The notes: generated by a model not told the origin, from the sequence alone. 64,000 nt of DNA from UBA1161 sp002311745 (GCA_050018415.1 JBEKAB010000007.1:79304-143303), one strand, 5' to 3'. Counted from the first letter of the stretch, positions 36,530 to 45,460 are shown. Numbers and translations: made by a program.

Positions 36530-36558
36530 AGGTTATTTAGGCCCGGGGGTTCTGTCAA
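36530..36558 (-). promoter_or_regulatory. Candidate sigma-70 promoter of the rpmF-fab operon
   Basis: On the minus strand, TTGACA (36558-36553), 17-bp spacer, TAACCT (36535-36530). The predicted start near 36523 leaves a leader of about 50 bases. It lies just after the alaS stop codon. Confidence 0.55.
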
Positions 36559-36569
36559 GGACGCCCGGT

Positions 36570-39392
36570 CTATGAGAATTTCGCGGCCAGGTTTCGGGCG
36601 GTTTCCATCGCTTGGCCGACCTTGGCCGGGTCCTTCCCGCTGCCCTGGGCCATTTGCGGCCGACCACCCCCGCCGCCACCCGTGATGGCCGCAACCTGCT
36701 TCACCCAATCTCCGGCTTTGAGGCCCTTGGCGACAAAATCGTCGCTGACGGCCGCGACAAACGTCACTTTCTGGTCGTCCGCCGAGGCCAGCAGAATCGC
36801 GTGGCTGGGGGCCTTCTTCTTCAGCGAATCGATCGCCGAACGCAACTGCTCGTCCGTCGCTCCGGGGATCTGTCCCACGATCAGATTACCCTGGGCCGCG
36901 GCAAGCAAGTCGGCGGCCGCCTTGATCGCATCGACGCCCGAAGCTCGCGCGGATTTGGATTTCTCAAACGCCTTCTGCTTCGCCTGCAACTGGGCCATCG
37001 CCGCCTGGGCCCGCCGCTTGACCCGCAGGGGAATCTGCCCCCCTACCGCTTTCTGCAACGACGCGATCGCCTCCGGCAATTGTTCCTCGGTCGCTTGCTG
37101 GGCCGCAACAACCAATTGTTCCAACTGCCGGCCCGCGGATGCGACCGCATCGGCTGTTTCGCCCGTGACGGCAACGATGCGGCGAATGCCCTTGCTCACC
37201 GATTCTTCGGAGGTGATGGCGAAGCCGCCGATTTCGTCCGAACTTTTCAGGTGCGTGCCGCCGCAGAATTCGATGGAGAACTGGCGCCATCCGGCCTTGG
37301 CTGGATCGGCCAGCAGATCTTTGACCGGCACGCCGATGGAAACCACGCGCACCATCGACGGGTATTTCTCTCCGAACACGGCCCGCAGGCCGTTGATCTT
37401 CAGCGCCTGCTCCTGCGGCACCACCTCGGCGTACACCGGTAATTTCTCGGCGATTTCGCGATTGACCAGTTCCTCCACGCCGCCGACTTCGTCTTCGCTC
37501 ATCGCCTTGGCGTGCGAGAAATCGAACCGCAATTTTTCCGGATCGACCAGGGACCCTTTCTGCTCCACGCCCGTACCCAGAACCTCGCGCAACGCCCAGT
37601 TGGCCAGATGGGTGCCGGTGTGATTCTGCATCGTCGGCTTGCGAAGGGGAGAAACCGACGCGGTCACGGTGTCACCCACCCGTAACGACCCCGAGCGGAC
37701 GCGGCCGATGTGCAGGATGTAGCCGCCCACGGCACGAGCCGTTTCGACGTCGAAGATCGCACCGGCGCCGCTCAGCTCGCCGCGGTCGCCGACTTGCCCA
37801 CCCATCTCGGCGTAGAAGTTGGTGCGGTCCAGGATGATGGCGATTTCCTGATCGGATGAAGTATCGGCGGATGGATCGAGGTTGCTGCCGTTCCAGATCG
37901 CCATGATTTTCGCCCGGATTGGTTCGAGCGTGAACTTGGCTGAGTCGTCCGTGGGACGCACGCCGTTGCGCGGCAGATCGACTAGCGCCGCCGGGGGTAG
38001 ATCGTACACCTCCGAATCCCCCGTCTTGCCCGCCGCCCGGGCACGCTCCCGCGCTTCCTCCATGAGGTTCTCATAACCGGCAATATCCACAGCCAAACCG
38101 CGCTCCGCGGCCATGATCTGCGTCAGGTCGATCGGGAATCCGTAGGTGTCATGGAGTTTGAAAGCGTCGGCGGCGGCAATGGACCCCGCGGCCGCAGCCT
38201 GGTCGAAAAGCTGTATCCCACGGTCGAGCGTCCGGCCAAAGCTTTTTTCTTCATCCAGAATCAGGGCCGCGATGTGCGTGTGATGACGCTTCAGTTCCGG
38301 GAAAGCCCCGCCCATCGATTCGACCACCACGGGCACCAGGCGATGCAGGAAAGGCTCGGCCAGACCAAGCTGCTGACGGCCAAAGCGCACGGCGCGGCGC
38401 AGGATTCGCCGCAGGACGTACCCGCGGCCTTCGTTGCTGGGCACGGCGCCATCCGTCAGGGCGAAGGTAAGACATCGCGCATGATCGGCCACGACACGGA
38501 AGGCGATGTCGTGACGCAACTGCTCGTTTGCCGATTCGGCCTGCGGATCGGCGATGTTGGTCTTGGTGAATTGGCCTGTGTATTTCAAATTTGAAATTTC
38601 AGATATCCGATCAAACAGCGGCGTCCACAGGTCCGTGCCGTAATTGTCCGGCTTGTCTTGCAGCACCTGGCAGATGCGCTCAAAGCCCATGCCGGTGTCC
38701 ACGTGCCTGGCTGGGAGGGGCGTGAGCTTACCGGCGGCGTCGCGGTTGAACTGGATGAAGACCAGATTCCAGATCTCCATGACGGCGGGGTCTTCGGTGT
38801 TGACCAGCTTGCCGCCGGTCTTGTCCGGCGTGCGGTCGAAGTGGATTTCGCTGCACGGACCGCAGGGGCCGGTGTCGCCCATCTCCCAGAAATTGTCCTT
38901 GCCGAAATAATGAATGTGATCGTCGGCGACGCCGGCGACTTCCTTCCACAATTTGGCCGCTTCCTCGTCGCGCGGGATGCCGGCTTTCTCATCCCCTTCG
39001 TAGCAGGTGACGTGAAGACGGGCCGGATCGAGTTTCCAGATTTTGGTCAAAAGCTCCCAAGCCATTTCGATGGCGCCGCGCTTGAAATAGTCGCCGAAGG
39101 ACCAGTTGCCGAGCATCTCGAAGAAGGTGTGATGACGGCGGCTGCGGCCGACGTCGTCCAGGTCGTTGTGCTTGCCGCCGGCGCGGATGCATTTTTGCGT
39201 GTTGGCGGCGCGCGTGTATAGGCGCTTTTCCTGGCCCAGGAAGATCGGCTTGAATTGGTTCATTCCCGCATTGGTGAAGAGCAGGGTCGGATCATCCTGC
39301 GGCACCACCGGCGACGACGGCACCAACGTATGGCCGTGCTTCTGCACGAAAAAGTCGAGGAACTGCTGGCGAATCTGGGCGGAAGTCATCAT
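36570..39392 (-). CDS. alaS: Alanyl-tRNA synthetase
   Basis: 940 residues from the ATG at 39392 (a second ATG is at 39389); the open frame to 39518 lacks family similarity. The class II core begins MTSAQIRQQFLDFF with FTNAGMNQFK. The editing domain has the zinc ligands HTGTH (His591, His595) and CGGTH (Cys710, His714). The C-terminal oligomerisation domain ends in GGGGGGRPQMAQG. Near residue 260 the chain has ISEISNLKYTG, encoded by TTTCAAATTTGAAATTTCAG on the plus strand (38583 onward), which looks like an intergenic word repeat inside the gene. Confidence 0.96.
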   Translation of the reverse strand: MMTSAQIRQQFLDFFVQKHGHTLVPSSPVVPQDDPTLLFTNAGMNQFKPIFLGQEKRLYTRAANTQKCIRAGGKHNDLDDVGRSRRHHTFFEMLGNWSFGDYFKRGAIEMAWELLTKIWKLDPARLHVTCYEGDEKAGIPRDEEAAKLWKEVAGVADDHIHYFGKDNFWEMGDTGPCGPCSEIHFDRTPDKTGGKLVNTEDPAVMEIWNLVFIQFNRDAAGKLTPLPARHVDTGMGFERICQVLQDKPDNYGTDLWTPLFDRISEISNLKYTGQFTKTNIADPQAESANEQLRHDIAFRVVADHARCLTFALTDGAVPSNEGRGYVLRRILRRAVRFGRQQLGLAEPFLHRLVPVVVESMGGAFPELKRHHTHIAALILDEEKSFGRTLDRGIQLFDQAAAAGSIAAADAFKLHDTYGFPIDLTQIMAAERGLAVDIAGYENLMEEARERARAAGKTGDSEVYDLPPAALVDLPRNGVRPTDDSAKFTLEPIRAKIMAIWNGSNLDPSADTSSDQEIAIILDRTNFYAEMGGQVGDRGELSGAGAIFDVETARAVGGYILHIGRVRSGSLRVGDTVTASVSPLRKPTMQNHTGTHLANWALREVLGTGVEQKGSLVDPEKLRFDFSHAKAMSEDEVGGVEELVNREIAEKLPVYAEVVPQEQALKINGLRAVFGEKYPSMVRVVSIGVPVKDLLADPAKAGWRQFSIEFCGGTHLKSSDEIGGFAITSEESVSKGIRRIVAVTGETADAVASAGRQLEQLVVAAQQATEEQLPEAIASLQKAVGGQIPLRVKRRAQAAMAQLQAKQKAFEKSKSARASGVDAIKAAADLLAAAQGNLIVGQIPGATDEQLRSAIDSLKKKAPSHAILLASADDQKVTFVAAVSDDFVAKGLKAGDWVKQVAAITGGGGGGRPQMAQGSGKDPAKVGQAMETARNLAAKFS

Positions 39393-39499
39393 GCGGCAGA
39401 CGGTAAGGGCGCGATTATTGCCGATCAAAACCGGCCGTTCAAGTTTGACCGCCGTTGAATTGCCGGCGCCGCGGCGGACCGGTAGCATGGATGGGCTGT

Positions 39500-40825
39500 A
39501 TGTCCGCGAACGCATCATCGCCCAAGGGGCTGGGTCTGTCCGCCAAAGCGAGGCGGACGGGCCAGCCGCCCATCAGCTACCTGATGGCGGTCGTGGTGGC
39601 CAATCCCAAGCTGATCAACCTGGCGGCGGGATTCGTCGATCCGTTGACGCTGCCGGTGGAGCCGGTGCGGCAGATCACCCAGAACCTGCTGGCGGACACC
39701 GGGCGGGGTCGGGCGGCCTTGCAATATGACACGACGCAGGGCTTGGCCGGCCTGCGCCGCGCGGCGGTCGAGCACCTGGAAAAACTGGACGGCAAATCCG
39801 CCGCGGAATTGGGCATCAGCGAGCGCGACCTGGTCATCACCACCGGCTCGCAGCAGGCGCTGTACCTGATCGGCGATGTCCTGATCGATCCCGGCGACAT
39901 CGTGATCACGGCCAATCCATGCTATTTCGTCTTCACCGGCACGCTGGCGTCGCTGGGGGCCAAGGTCCTAACCGTCCCCATGGACGAGCAGGGAATGGAC
40001 GTCGAGGCGGTGGACCGGTTGCTGGCGCGATTGGCGGAGCAGGGTCTGCTGGAAAAAGTGAAGCTGATCTACACGACCAGTTACTACCAGAACCCGACGG
40101 GGCTTACGCTGTCGTTGCCGCGGCGCAGTCGGCTTTTGGAGATCGCCAAGACGTTCAGCGGCAAGCGGCGAATCATCGTGTTGGAGGATGCGGCCTATCG
40201 GGAGCTGCGTTACGACGGGCCGGCGCTGCCGTCGATCAAGTCGTTCGATCCGCAGAACCAGTACACGGTTTTGACCCAGACGTTCAGCAAGCCGTTTGCC
40301 CCGGGATTGAAGACCGGCTACACGGCGATGCCGGCGGATTTGCTCGAAGCGGTAATGCACCAAAAGGGCAATCACGATTTCGGCTCATCCAACTTGGCCC
40401 AGCACATCGCCCTGGAGGCCATGCTCAGCGGGGCGTACGAGCGGCAGGCGCGCTTGCTGTGCGACAGTTATCGCCGCAAGCGCGACGCGATGCTGGAGGC
40501 GCTGCAGCGCCACATGCCCTCCTCGGCGGGGATTGGCTGGACGCGTCCGGCCGGCGGGCTGTACGTCTGGGTGACATGGCCCGAGGCGATCGACACGTCG
40601 CGCGGCGGGAGACTGTTCGAATCGTGCATCGATCGCGGCGTGATCTACGTGCCGGGGGATTACTGTTTTCAGCCGGACGAAAAGGGACGGGTGCCGAAGA
40701 ATCACATGCGCTTGAGTTTCGGCCAGGTGTCGGCCGAGCAGATCGAGCCGGGCGTGCAACGGCTGGCCCAGGCCGCGGCATCTTGTCTGGCAACCAGCAA
40801 CCAGCAACCAGCAACTAGTCTTTAA
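39500..40825 (+). CDS. Class I/II PLP-dependent aminotransferase
   Basis: 441 residues from ATG 39500, divergent from alaS. Resembles 2-aminoadipate/multi-substrate (LysN- or GntR-type domain-like) aminotransferases: NLAAGFVDPLTLP at the substrate start, YDTTQGLAGLRRA, TTGSQQALYLI, YQNPTGLTLS, and the Schiff-base lysine in TFSKPFAPGLKTGY. Substrate cannot be set from sequence. The last residues (SNQQPATSL) are encoded by a GTTGC-family repeat, so the C-terminus has been extended or altered by it. Its TAA shares a base with the ATG of the next gene. Confidence 0.85.
   Translation: MSANASSPKGLGLSAKARRTGQPPISYLMAVVVANPKLINLAAGFVDPLTLPVEPVRQITQNLLADTGRGRAALQYDTTQGLAGLRRAAVEHLEKLDGKSAAELGISERDLVITTGSQQALYLIGDVLIDPGDIVITANPCYFVFTGTLASLGAKVLTVPMDEQGMDVEAVDRLLARLAEQGLLEKVKLIYTTSYYQNPTGLTLSLPRRSRLLEIAKTFSGKRRIIVLEDAAYRELRYDGPALPSIKSFDPQNQYTVLTQTFSKPFAPGLKTGYTAMPADLLEAVMHQKGNHDFGSSNLAQHIALEAMLSGAYERQARLLCDSYRRKRDAMLEALQRHMPSSAGIGWTRPAGGLYVWVTWPEAIDTSRGGRLFESCIDRGVIYVPGDYCFQPDEKGRVPKNHMRLSFGQVSAEQIEPGVQRLAQAAASCLATSNQQPATSL
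40790..40819. repeat. Half GTTGCTGG-word array within the aminotransferase 3' end
   Basis: Tandem GCAACCA words (GGCAACCAGCAACCAGCAAC...) run through the last codons of the aminotransferase gene. No mirrored arm follows because the lptF gene starts at once. Confidence 0.85.
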
Positions 40826-42561
40826 TGAGCAAAACCCTTTTTTGGTACATCTTCTGGCAGTTGCTGAAGGTTTTTGCCCTGGCGACGTGCAGCCTGGCGG
40901 GGATCATGTGTTTTGGGGGTCTGCTGCGCCCGCTGACGGAGCACGGTCTGGATTTGCGGCAGGTGAACCGGATGCTGCTGTACATGGTGCCGGCGATGAG
41001 CACGTACTCGTTGCCGGTGGCGGCGCTGTTTGCCGCGACGATCGTCTACGGCCGGCTTTCCGCGGACAACGAGCTGACCGCCCTGCGGGCCGGCGGCGTG
41101 AGCTACTTGTCCCTGCGGCGGTTTTCCATCGCCCTGCCGGCGCTGGTCCTGGGATTGACCGTCGCGGTGACCAGCCTGCTGATGCTCTGTTTCATCGTGC
41201 CGATTTATTCGCGCAAGGTGCAGGAGGTGATTTATTCCAACATCGCCAAGGTGATCGCCAGCGACATTCAGCGCGAACACGAGGTGAACTTCCGCGCCTT
41301 CAGCGGCGACCTGCACGTCTACGCGGACCAGGCGAGGCTGTCGCCGCCGGACCCGGCCAATCCTTCCCTGCAGCAGGTGGGGCTGATCGGTCCGGCGATC
41401 GTGACCTACGAGAATCCCGAGCCCAACAACATACCCGACCTGCGCGTGCCGCACATGTTCTGGATGGCGCGCAGCGCCCTGGTGACGATCCAGCGAAATG
41501 AGGACGATTCCTCCGGGACGGCGGCGACGCTGTATGCGCGGCTGACGGACGGGATCAAGTTCCCGCGCGAGTTTTACGGCAACGTGCAGGCGGGCGTGGC
41601 GGATACGACCTTCGGCCCGATGGAAATCCCGCCCCTGATCCACGAAAACGTCAAGTTTCTCAACGTGCATCGCCTGACCGAGCTGGCGGCCAACCCCGGC
41701 CAGGGCGAGCGCGTCCAGGTGGTTCTGCGCAGCCTGATCCGCCGCGAGCAGGAGACCACCTGTCTGCAGTTGATCGCGGCAAAGATCAACCGGGCCGACA
41801 GCGATTCCTACCGCTTCCCCACCGAGGGCGAGGAGGGTTTTGAGCTCGGCGGCCGCGGCGCGACGGCGCAACTGCGCGGCCCGGACCTGGTGATCACCGC
41901 CCCGCCGCACGCCAACGACCGGCGCTCGGTGTGGATGCGGCAAACGCACGGGTCGCAGGAGACGCTGTACGCCACGGCCAAGGAAATTCACGTCCGCGCC
42001 TATCCCGTCGGGACCAAATCGACCGTCTCCTCGCAGCGCATGGCGATGAGCATCGAGCTGTACGACACGCAACTGCGGACGCAGGAGGGTCCCAGCGAGC
42101 GATCCAGTTTCGTGCGGAGTTTTTCCGAGCCGATGCCGGCGGAGGTGCGCAGACTGTTCGGCAAGACGCTGGCGGATTTCAGTCACGATCCGATGATCAC
42201 ACCCAACGACGCCATGGTGCTGCATCACGAGCAGGTGGTGGTGAACAACGCCGCCCGCAGCGAATTGCACGGCCGGGCCAGCTTCGCCCTGAGCTGCCTC
42301 ATCCTGGTGATGGTGGGTTGCGCCCTGGGCGTGATGTTCAAGAGCGGCAATTTCCTCAACGCCTTTGCGGTCAGCTTCGTGCCGGCGCTGCTGTGCATCA
42401 CGCTGATTTTCGGCGGCCAGCAGGCGGCGACGCACGTGCCGTACGAAACGGGGATGAATTTTCACGACCCGCTGCACACCGCCCTGTGGTTTATCTGGTC
42501 GGGAGATTTGGCCGTGATGGCCACGGCCATTTACCTGACCATCCGGCTACAACGACGATGA
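40825..42561 (+). CDS. LptF/LptG-family permease
   Basis: 578 residues, longer than the roughly 360 of E. coli LptF. N-terminal helices (FWYIFWQLLKVFALATCSLAG, VPAMSTYSLPVAALFAATIVYGR) with the family segment LSADNELTALRAGGVSY. A large soluble middle (about 135-470) corresponds to the beta-jellyroll of LptF/G plus an insertion. Three helices follow at the C-terminus. The family extracts lipopolysaccharide from the inner membrane with LptB. The stop overlaps the next gene start (ATGA). LptB is not in the window. Confidence 0.85.
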   Translation: MSKTLFWYIFWQLLKVFALATCSLAGIMCFGGLLRPLTEHGLDLRQVNRMLLYMVPAMSTYSLPVAALFAATIVYGRLSADNELTALRAGGVSYLSLRRFSIALPALVLGLTVAVTSLLMLCFIVPIYSRKVQEVIYSNIAKVIASDIQREHEVNFRAFSGDLHVYADQARLSPPDPANPSLQQVGLIGPAIVTYENPEPNNIPDLRVPHMFWMARSALVTIQRNEDDSSGTAATLYARLTDGIKFPREFYGNVQAGVADTTFGPMEIPPLIHENVKFLNVHRLTELAANPGQGERVQVVLRSLIRREQETTCLQLIAAKINRADSDSYRFPTEGEEGFELGGRGATAQLRGPDLVITAPPHANDRRSVWMRQTHGSQETLYATAKEIHVRAYPVGTKSTVSSQRMAMSIELYDTQLRTQEGPSERSSFVRSFSEPMPAEVRRLFGKTLADFSHDPMITPNDAMVLHHEQVVVNNAARSELHGRASFALSCLILVMVGCALGVMFKSGNFLNAFAVSFVPALLCITLIFGGQQAATHVPYETGMNFHDPLHTALWFIWSGDLAVMATAIYLTIRLQRR

Positions 42562-44105
42562 GCCTCACCCAGCCCACCAGCGCCCACTCCCCCCTGGCGA
42601 CGCCGGCCGCCGCGATGCGCCGCGGCCGCGAGTCGCGCCTGTGGCTGAGCCCGCGCGGCGTGGCGATTCTGGTGGTTATCACGCTGCTGCTGCGCTGGCT
42701 TTTCTCCGCCATCCGCCAGCTTGTGCCGGATGAGGCCTATTACTGGGTCTGGTCGCGGCATTTGGCCATGTCCTACCCGGATCATCCGCCGATGATCGCT
42801 TACCTGATCCGCCTGGGCACGGCGGCGGCCGGCCACCGCGAGCTGGGCGTGCGCTGGCCGATGGGTTTGCTGGCCGTGGGAATGGTGGCCATCCTGGCCG
42901 TCGTCTTTGGCCGACTGTGCCGCGATGGACGGGCGGCATCGTTCGTGGCGGTGAGCTTGCTGCTGAGCCCCATGATCGCCGTGCTGGGGAGCATCGCCAC
43001 CCCGGACACGCCCGCGTGCTTTTTCCAGGCCGCGGCGTTGGCCTGCGCCCTGTTGATCTTCGCCCCTGGCGGCGCATCGCTGCGCCGCGGATGGCTGTGG
43101 CTGGGCTTTGGATTGCTGTGCGGCTTGGCTCTGGATTCCAAGTACACCAGTGTTCTGCTGGGCGTCGCGGTGCTGCTGGCGCTGCTGTGGTCGGCCGAAG
43201 GCCGGCGGCATCTGCGAACCCCTTGGCCTTGGCTGGGGGCGCTGGCGGCCGCGGCCGCCTTTTCGCCCGTGATCCTGTGGAACGCGCATCACCAGTGGGA
43301 ATCGTTCCGGTTCCAGCTTCAACACGGCCTGAACAATGACGATGAATTTTCCCCGTGGGCATCGGCGATCAACCTGGGCGATTACGTGGGCAGCCAGTTC
43401 ATGGTCGCCACGCCCGTTCTGTTCTGCCTGGCGGTGGCGGTGCTGGCGGTGTACTGGCGGCGGCGCGGGCTACCGATGCACCAGCGCATTCTGCTGTTGA
43501 CCGGCACATTGCCGCTGGTGTTTTTCGCCGCCGCGGCCATCCACAAAAAAAGCAACGGCAACTGGCCGATCTTCGCCTATCTGCCCACGACCCTGCTGAT
43601 CGGCCACTACCTGGCGGAGAAACCCGAGGGCCAGCGGCAGTTTTGGGCGGAGGTGGCGGTCAAAGTGGCCCTGATCGGCCTGATCGTCATTCACCTGCCT
43701 GAAGCCCTGATGTGGATGACGCCGCGACTGGGCAACCCGCAATGGGATCGGCTCTTCGGCTGGAAAGAGTTGGCGCAGAAGGTGGAGTCGCTGCGCGGTG
43801 GATCGGCGGTTTTTGCCGGAGATTACGAATACGCCTCGGAGCTGTCGTTCTATATGCCGAACCATCCGCTGATCTGGCCGCTGCCGAACAACCGCCCGAC
43901 GCTGTTTGACGATCTGCCTGGACAGGTGGGCTTGCAGGCATTCGACCGCGTGCTGATCGTGCGCCGGCGGCACGAGGAGGATGCGCCGGACGTGGTGCGC
44001 CGGTGGCTGGAGCCGGCGTTCACTCACGTGCAGACCATTGACTTCGATCAGACCAAGCTGGGCCGGGTCATCCGCAAAAATGCCATCACCCTCGCCAGCC
44101 AATAG
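42558..44105 (+). CDS. GT39/ArnT-like membrane glycosyltransferase
   Basis: 515 residues from ATG 42558; upstream open frame is only a shadow of the permease gene. GT-C topology: TM1, then a periplasmic loop with PDEAYYWVWSRHLAMSY and DHPPMIAYLIRLG, the conserved acidic-loop form of ArnT-type enzymes. About eleven membrane helices follow, with a family-like GLALDSKYTSVLLGVAVLLALL. It should transfer a sugar from polyprenyl phosphate to an acceptor on the periplasmic face. Its place between two LptF/G genes suggests the exported glycolipid is the acceptor (inference). Confidence 0.82.
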   Translation: MSLTQPTSAHSPLATPAAAMRRGRESRLWLSPRGVAILVVITLLLRWLFSAIRQLVPDEAYYWVWSRHLAMSYPDHPPMIAYLIRLGTAAAGHRELGVRWPMGLLAVGMVAILAVVFGRLCRDGRAASFVAVSLLLSPMIAVLGSIATPDTPACFFQAAALACALLIFAPGGASLRRGWLWLGFGLLCGLALDSKYTSVLLGVAVLLALLWSAEGRRHLRTPWPWLGALAAAAAFSPVILWNAHHQWESFRFQLQHGLNNDDEFSPWASAINLGDYVGSQFMVATPVLFCLAVAVLAVYWRRRGLPMHQRILLLTGTLPLVFFAAAAIHKKSNGNWPIFAYLPTTLLIGHYLAEKPEGQRQFWAEVAVKVALIGLIVIHLPEALMWMTPRLGNPQWDRLFGWKELAQKVESLRGGSAVFAGDYEYASELSFYMPNHPLIWPLPNNRPTLFDDLPGQVGLQAFDRVLIVRRRHEEDAPDVVRRWLEPAFTHVQTIDFDQTKLGRVIRKNAITLASQ

Positions 44106-44108
44106 AGC

Positions 44109-45248
44109 ATGAAGATCATCGACCGCTATCTTCTGAGCAGTTTCATCAAGAACTACTTGATCAGCCTGATGGCGCTGGTGGGGATGTACGTGGCGCTGGA
44201 CATGGTCTTCAACTTTGGGAACCTGACGCAAGCGCGCGGGCACAGCGTGGCCAACCTGGGGCTGTGGCGCGTGATGTACGACATCGCGGATTACTATGTT
44301 TACGAGGCGTTCTTCTTTTACGTGCAGCTTTCCGGCGTGATCGCGGTGGTGGCGGCGGCGTTCACGCTCATGCGGCTGAGCCGCTTCAACGAGACGACGG
44401 CGCTTCTGGCGGCCGGGACGCCGCTGCTGCGCGTGGCCGCGTCGGTCATCGTCGCCGGAATCGCGCTGAACCTGGTGCTTCTGCCCATGGACCAGGAGTT
44501 GATCATCCCGCGGATGATTTCCAAGTTGGCGCGTGAGCGCGGCGACGTGCACGAAGCCGCCGACCGCACCTGGGCCGTGCGCATGTTGGAGGATGAATAC
44601 AACGGGCTGTTCAACGCGGCGATGTACTGGGCCCCCACCGCCTCTTCGGCGGCCAAGGTCCGCTACCTCGACGTGATCGAACGCGATGCGGATCTGCGCG
44701 TCAGCGCGCACCTTTACGCGTCGGCGGCGCAGTGGAACGATTCTCTCAAGCGATGGGATTTGACCGATGGCCTCCGCGTGCCGATCGCTTCGCCGGATCA
44801 GCCCACGCCCGCCGTGGCCACCGCCGTCGCCGCCTACAGCAGCGACATCACGCCCCAGGAGATCGCCCTGAATGAGAACAACGATTTTATTCAGTTCCTG
44901 TCGGTGGCGCGGATCAATCAGCTTCTGGCTCGACCCAGAAGTTACGGGGCCCTGGATTTGCTGAAGGCGCGGCACCAGCGTTTCACGCAGCCGGTCGTCA
45001 ACGTGATCCTGCTGCTTTTGGCGGTCTCGACGGTCTTGCAGCGGGAGCCGGGCCGGCTGAAAACCGCCGCCGTGAAGTGCATGGTGCTGTGCGGGCTGTG
45101 CATGGGCAGCGTGTTCCTGGCGCAGCAGCTTGCCGGCAGCCCGCCCGGCCACACCATGCTCAACTTCTGGCCCGCCCTGATGGCGTGGCTGCCGATCTTT
45201 ATTTTCGGACCCCTGTCGGCGTACCTGCTGGATCGCGTTAAGTCGTAG
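44109..45248 (+). CDS. LptF/LptG-family permease, second copy
   Basis: 379 residues, a usual length for LptG. Starts MKIIDRYLLSSFIKNYL, typical of the family, with three helices at each end and a central jellyroll. RLSRFNETTALLAAGTPLLRV corresponds to the coupling-helix region. It is 3 bases after the GT39 gene, so LptF-GT-LptG probably form one operon; the heterodimer would carry the two permeases. Confidence 0.87.
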   Translation: MKIIDRYLLSSFIKNYLISLMALVGMYVALDMVFNFGNLTQARGHSVANLGLWRVMYDIADYYVYEAFFFYVQLSGVIAVVAAAFTLMRLSRFNETTALLAAGTPLLRVAASVIVAGIALNLVLLPMDQELIIPRMISKLARERGDVHEAADRTWAVRMLEDEYNGLFNAAMYWAPTASSAAKVRYLDVIERDADLRVSAHLYASAAQWNDSLKRWDLTDGLRVPIASPDQPTPAVATAVAAYSSDITPQEIALNENNDFIQFLSVARINQLLARPRSYGALDLLKARHQRFTQPVVNVILLLLAVSTVLQREPGRLKTAAVKCMVLCGLCMGSVFLAQQLAGSPPGHTMLNFWPALMAWLPIFIFGPLSAYLLDRVKS

Positions 45249-45275
45249 CAGCGGCGCTATTATTGGGCTTGGCCC

Positions 45276-45456
45276 CGCCGCGGGAAAAATCCGCGCGCGC
45301 ATTTGCCCGCGGCGAATCTGAATCGTACATCCCATTCGTCAGGCAAACGCACCGTAGATCGCTCTGAGTGGAGCGGCAAGACGGAACCTGACGCGACGCT
45401 CCCCTTCCCACTTTCTGGCGACGCCGGCCGCGCCCACTCGCGGCCGGCGTTTTTTT
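45276..45456 (+). ncRNA. Candidate structured RNA ending in a strong terminator
   Basis: Three stems can be drawn in order: CGCCGCGGG/CCCGCGGCG (45276-45284 with 45306-45314); CGTCAGG/CCTGACG (about 45337-45343 with 45386-45392) enclosing CGCTC/GAGCG; and a 12-bp terminator stem (45421-45450). The only frames through it are weak. I do not recognise a known riboswitch or small RNA class (it does not read like SRP, RNase P, tmRNA or a GEMM motif). It could be a stand-alone small RNA or a leader of the next gene. Confidence 0.35.
45421..45456 (+). terminator. Strong intrinsic terminator
   Basis: ACGCCGGCCGCG-CCCACT-CGCGGCCGGCGT: perfect 12-bp GC stem, 6-base loop, then seven T. It ends the candidate RNA above or the lptG operon. 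Confidence 0.9.
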
Positions 45457-45460
45457 GTTC

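Noticed and set aside
41931..42557. Upstream part of the long frame ending at 44105
   Set aside because: It overlaps the LptF-like gene in another frame. The GT39 gene begins at the ATG at 42558.
45276..45456. Known RNA classes (SRP, RNase P, tmRNA, c-di-GMP riboswitch)
   Set aside because: Conserved cores of these classes could not be matched by eye, so only an unassigned candidate is reported.
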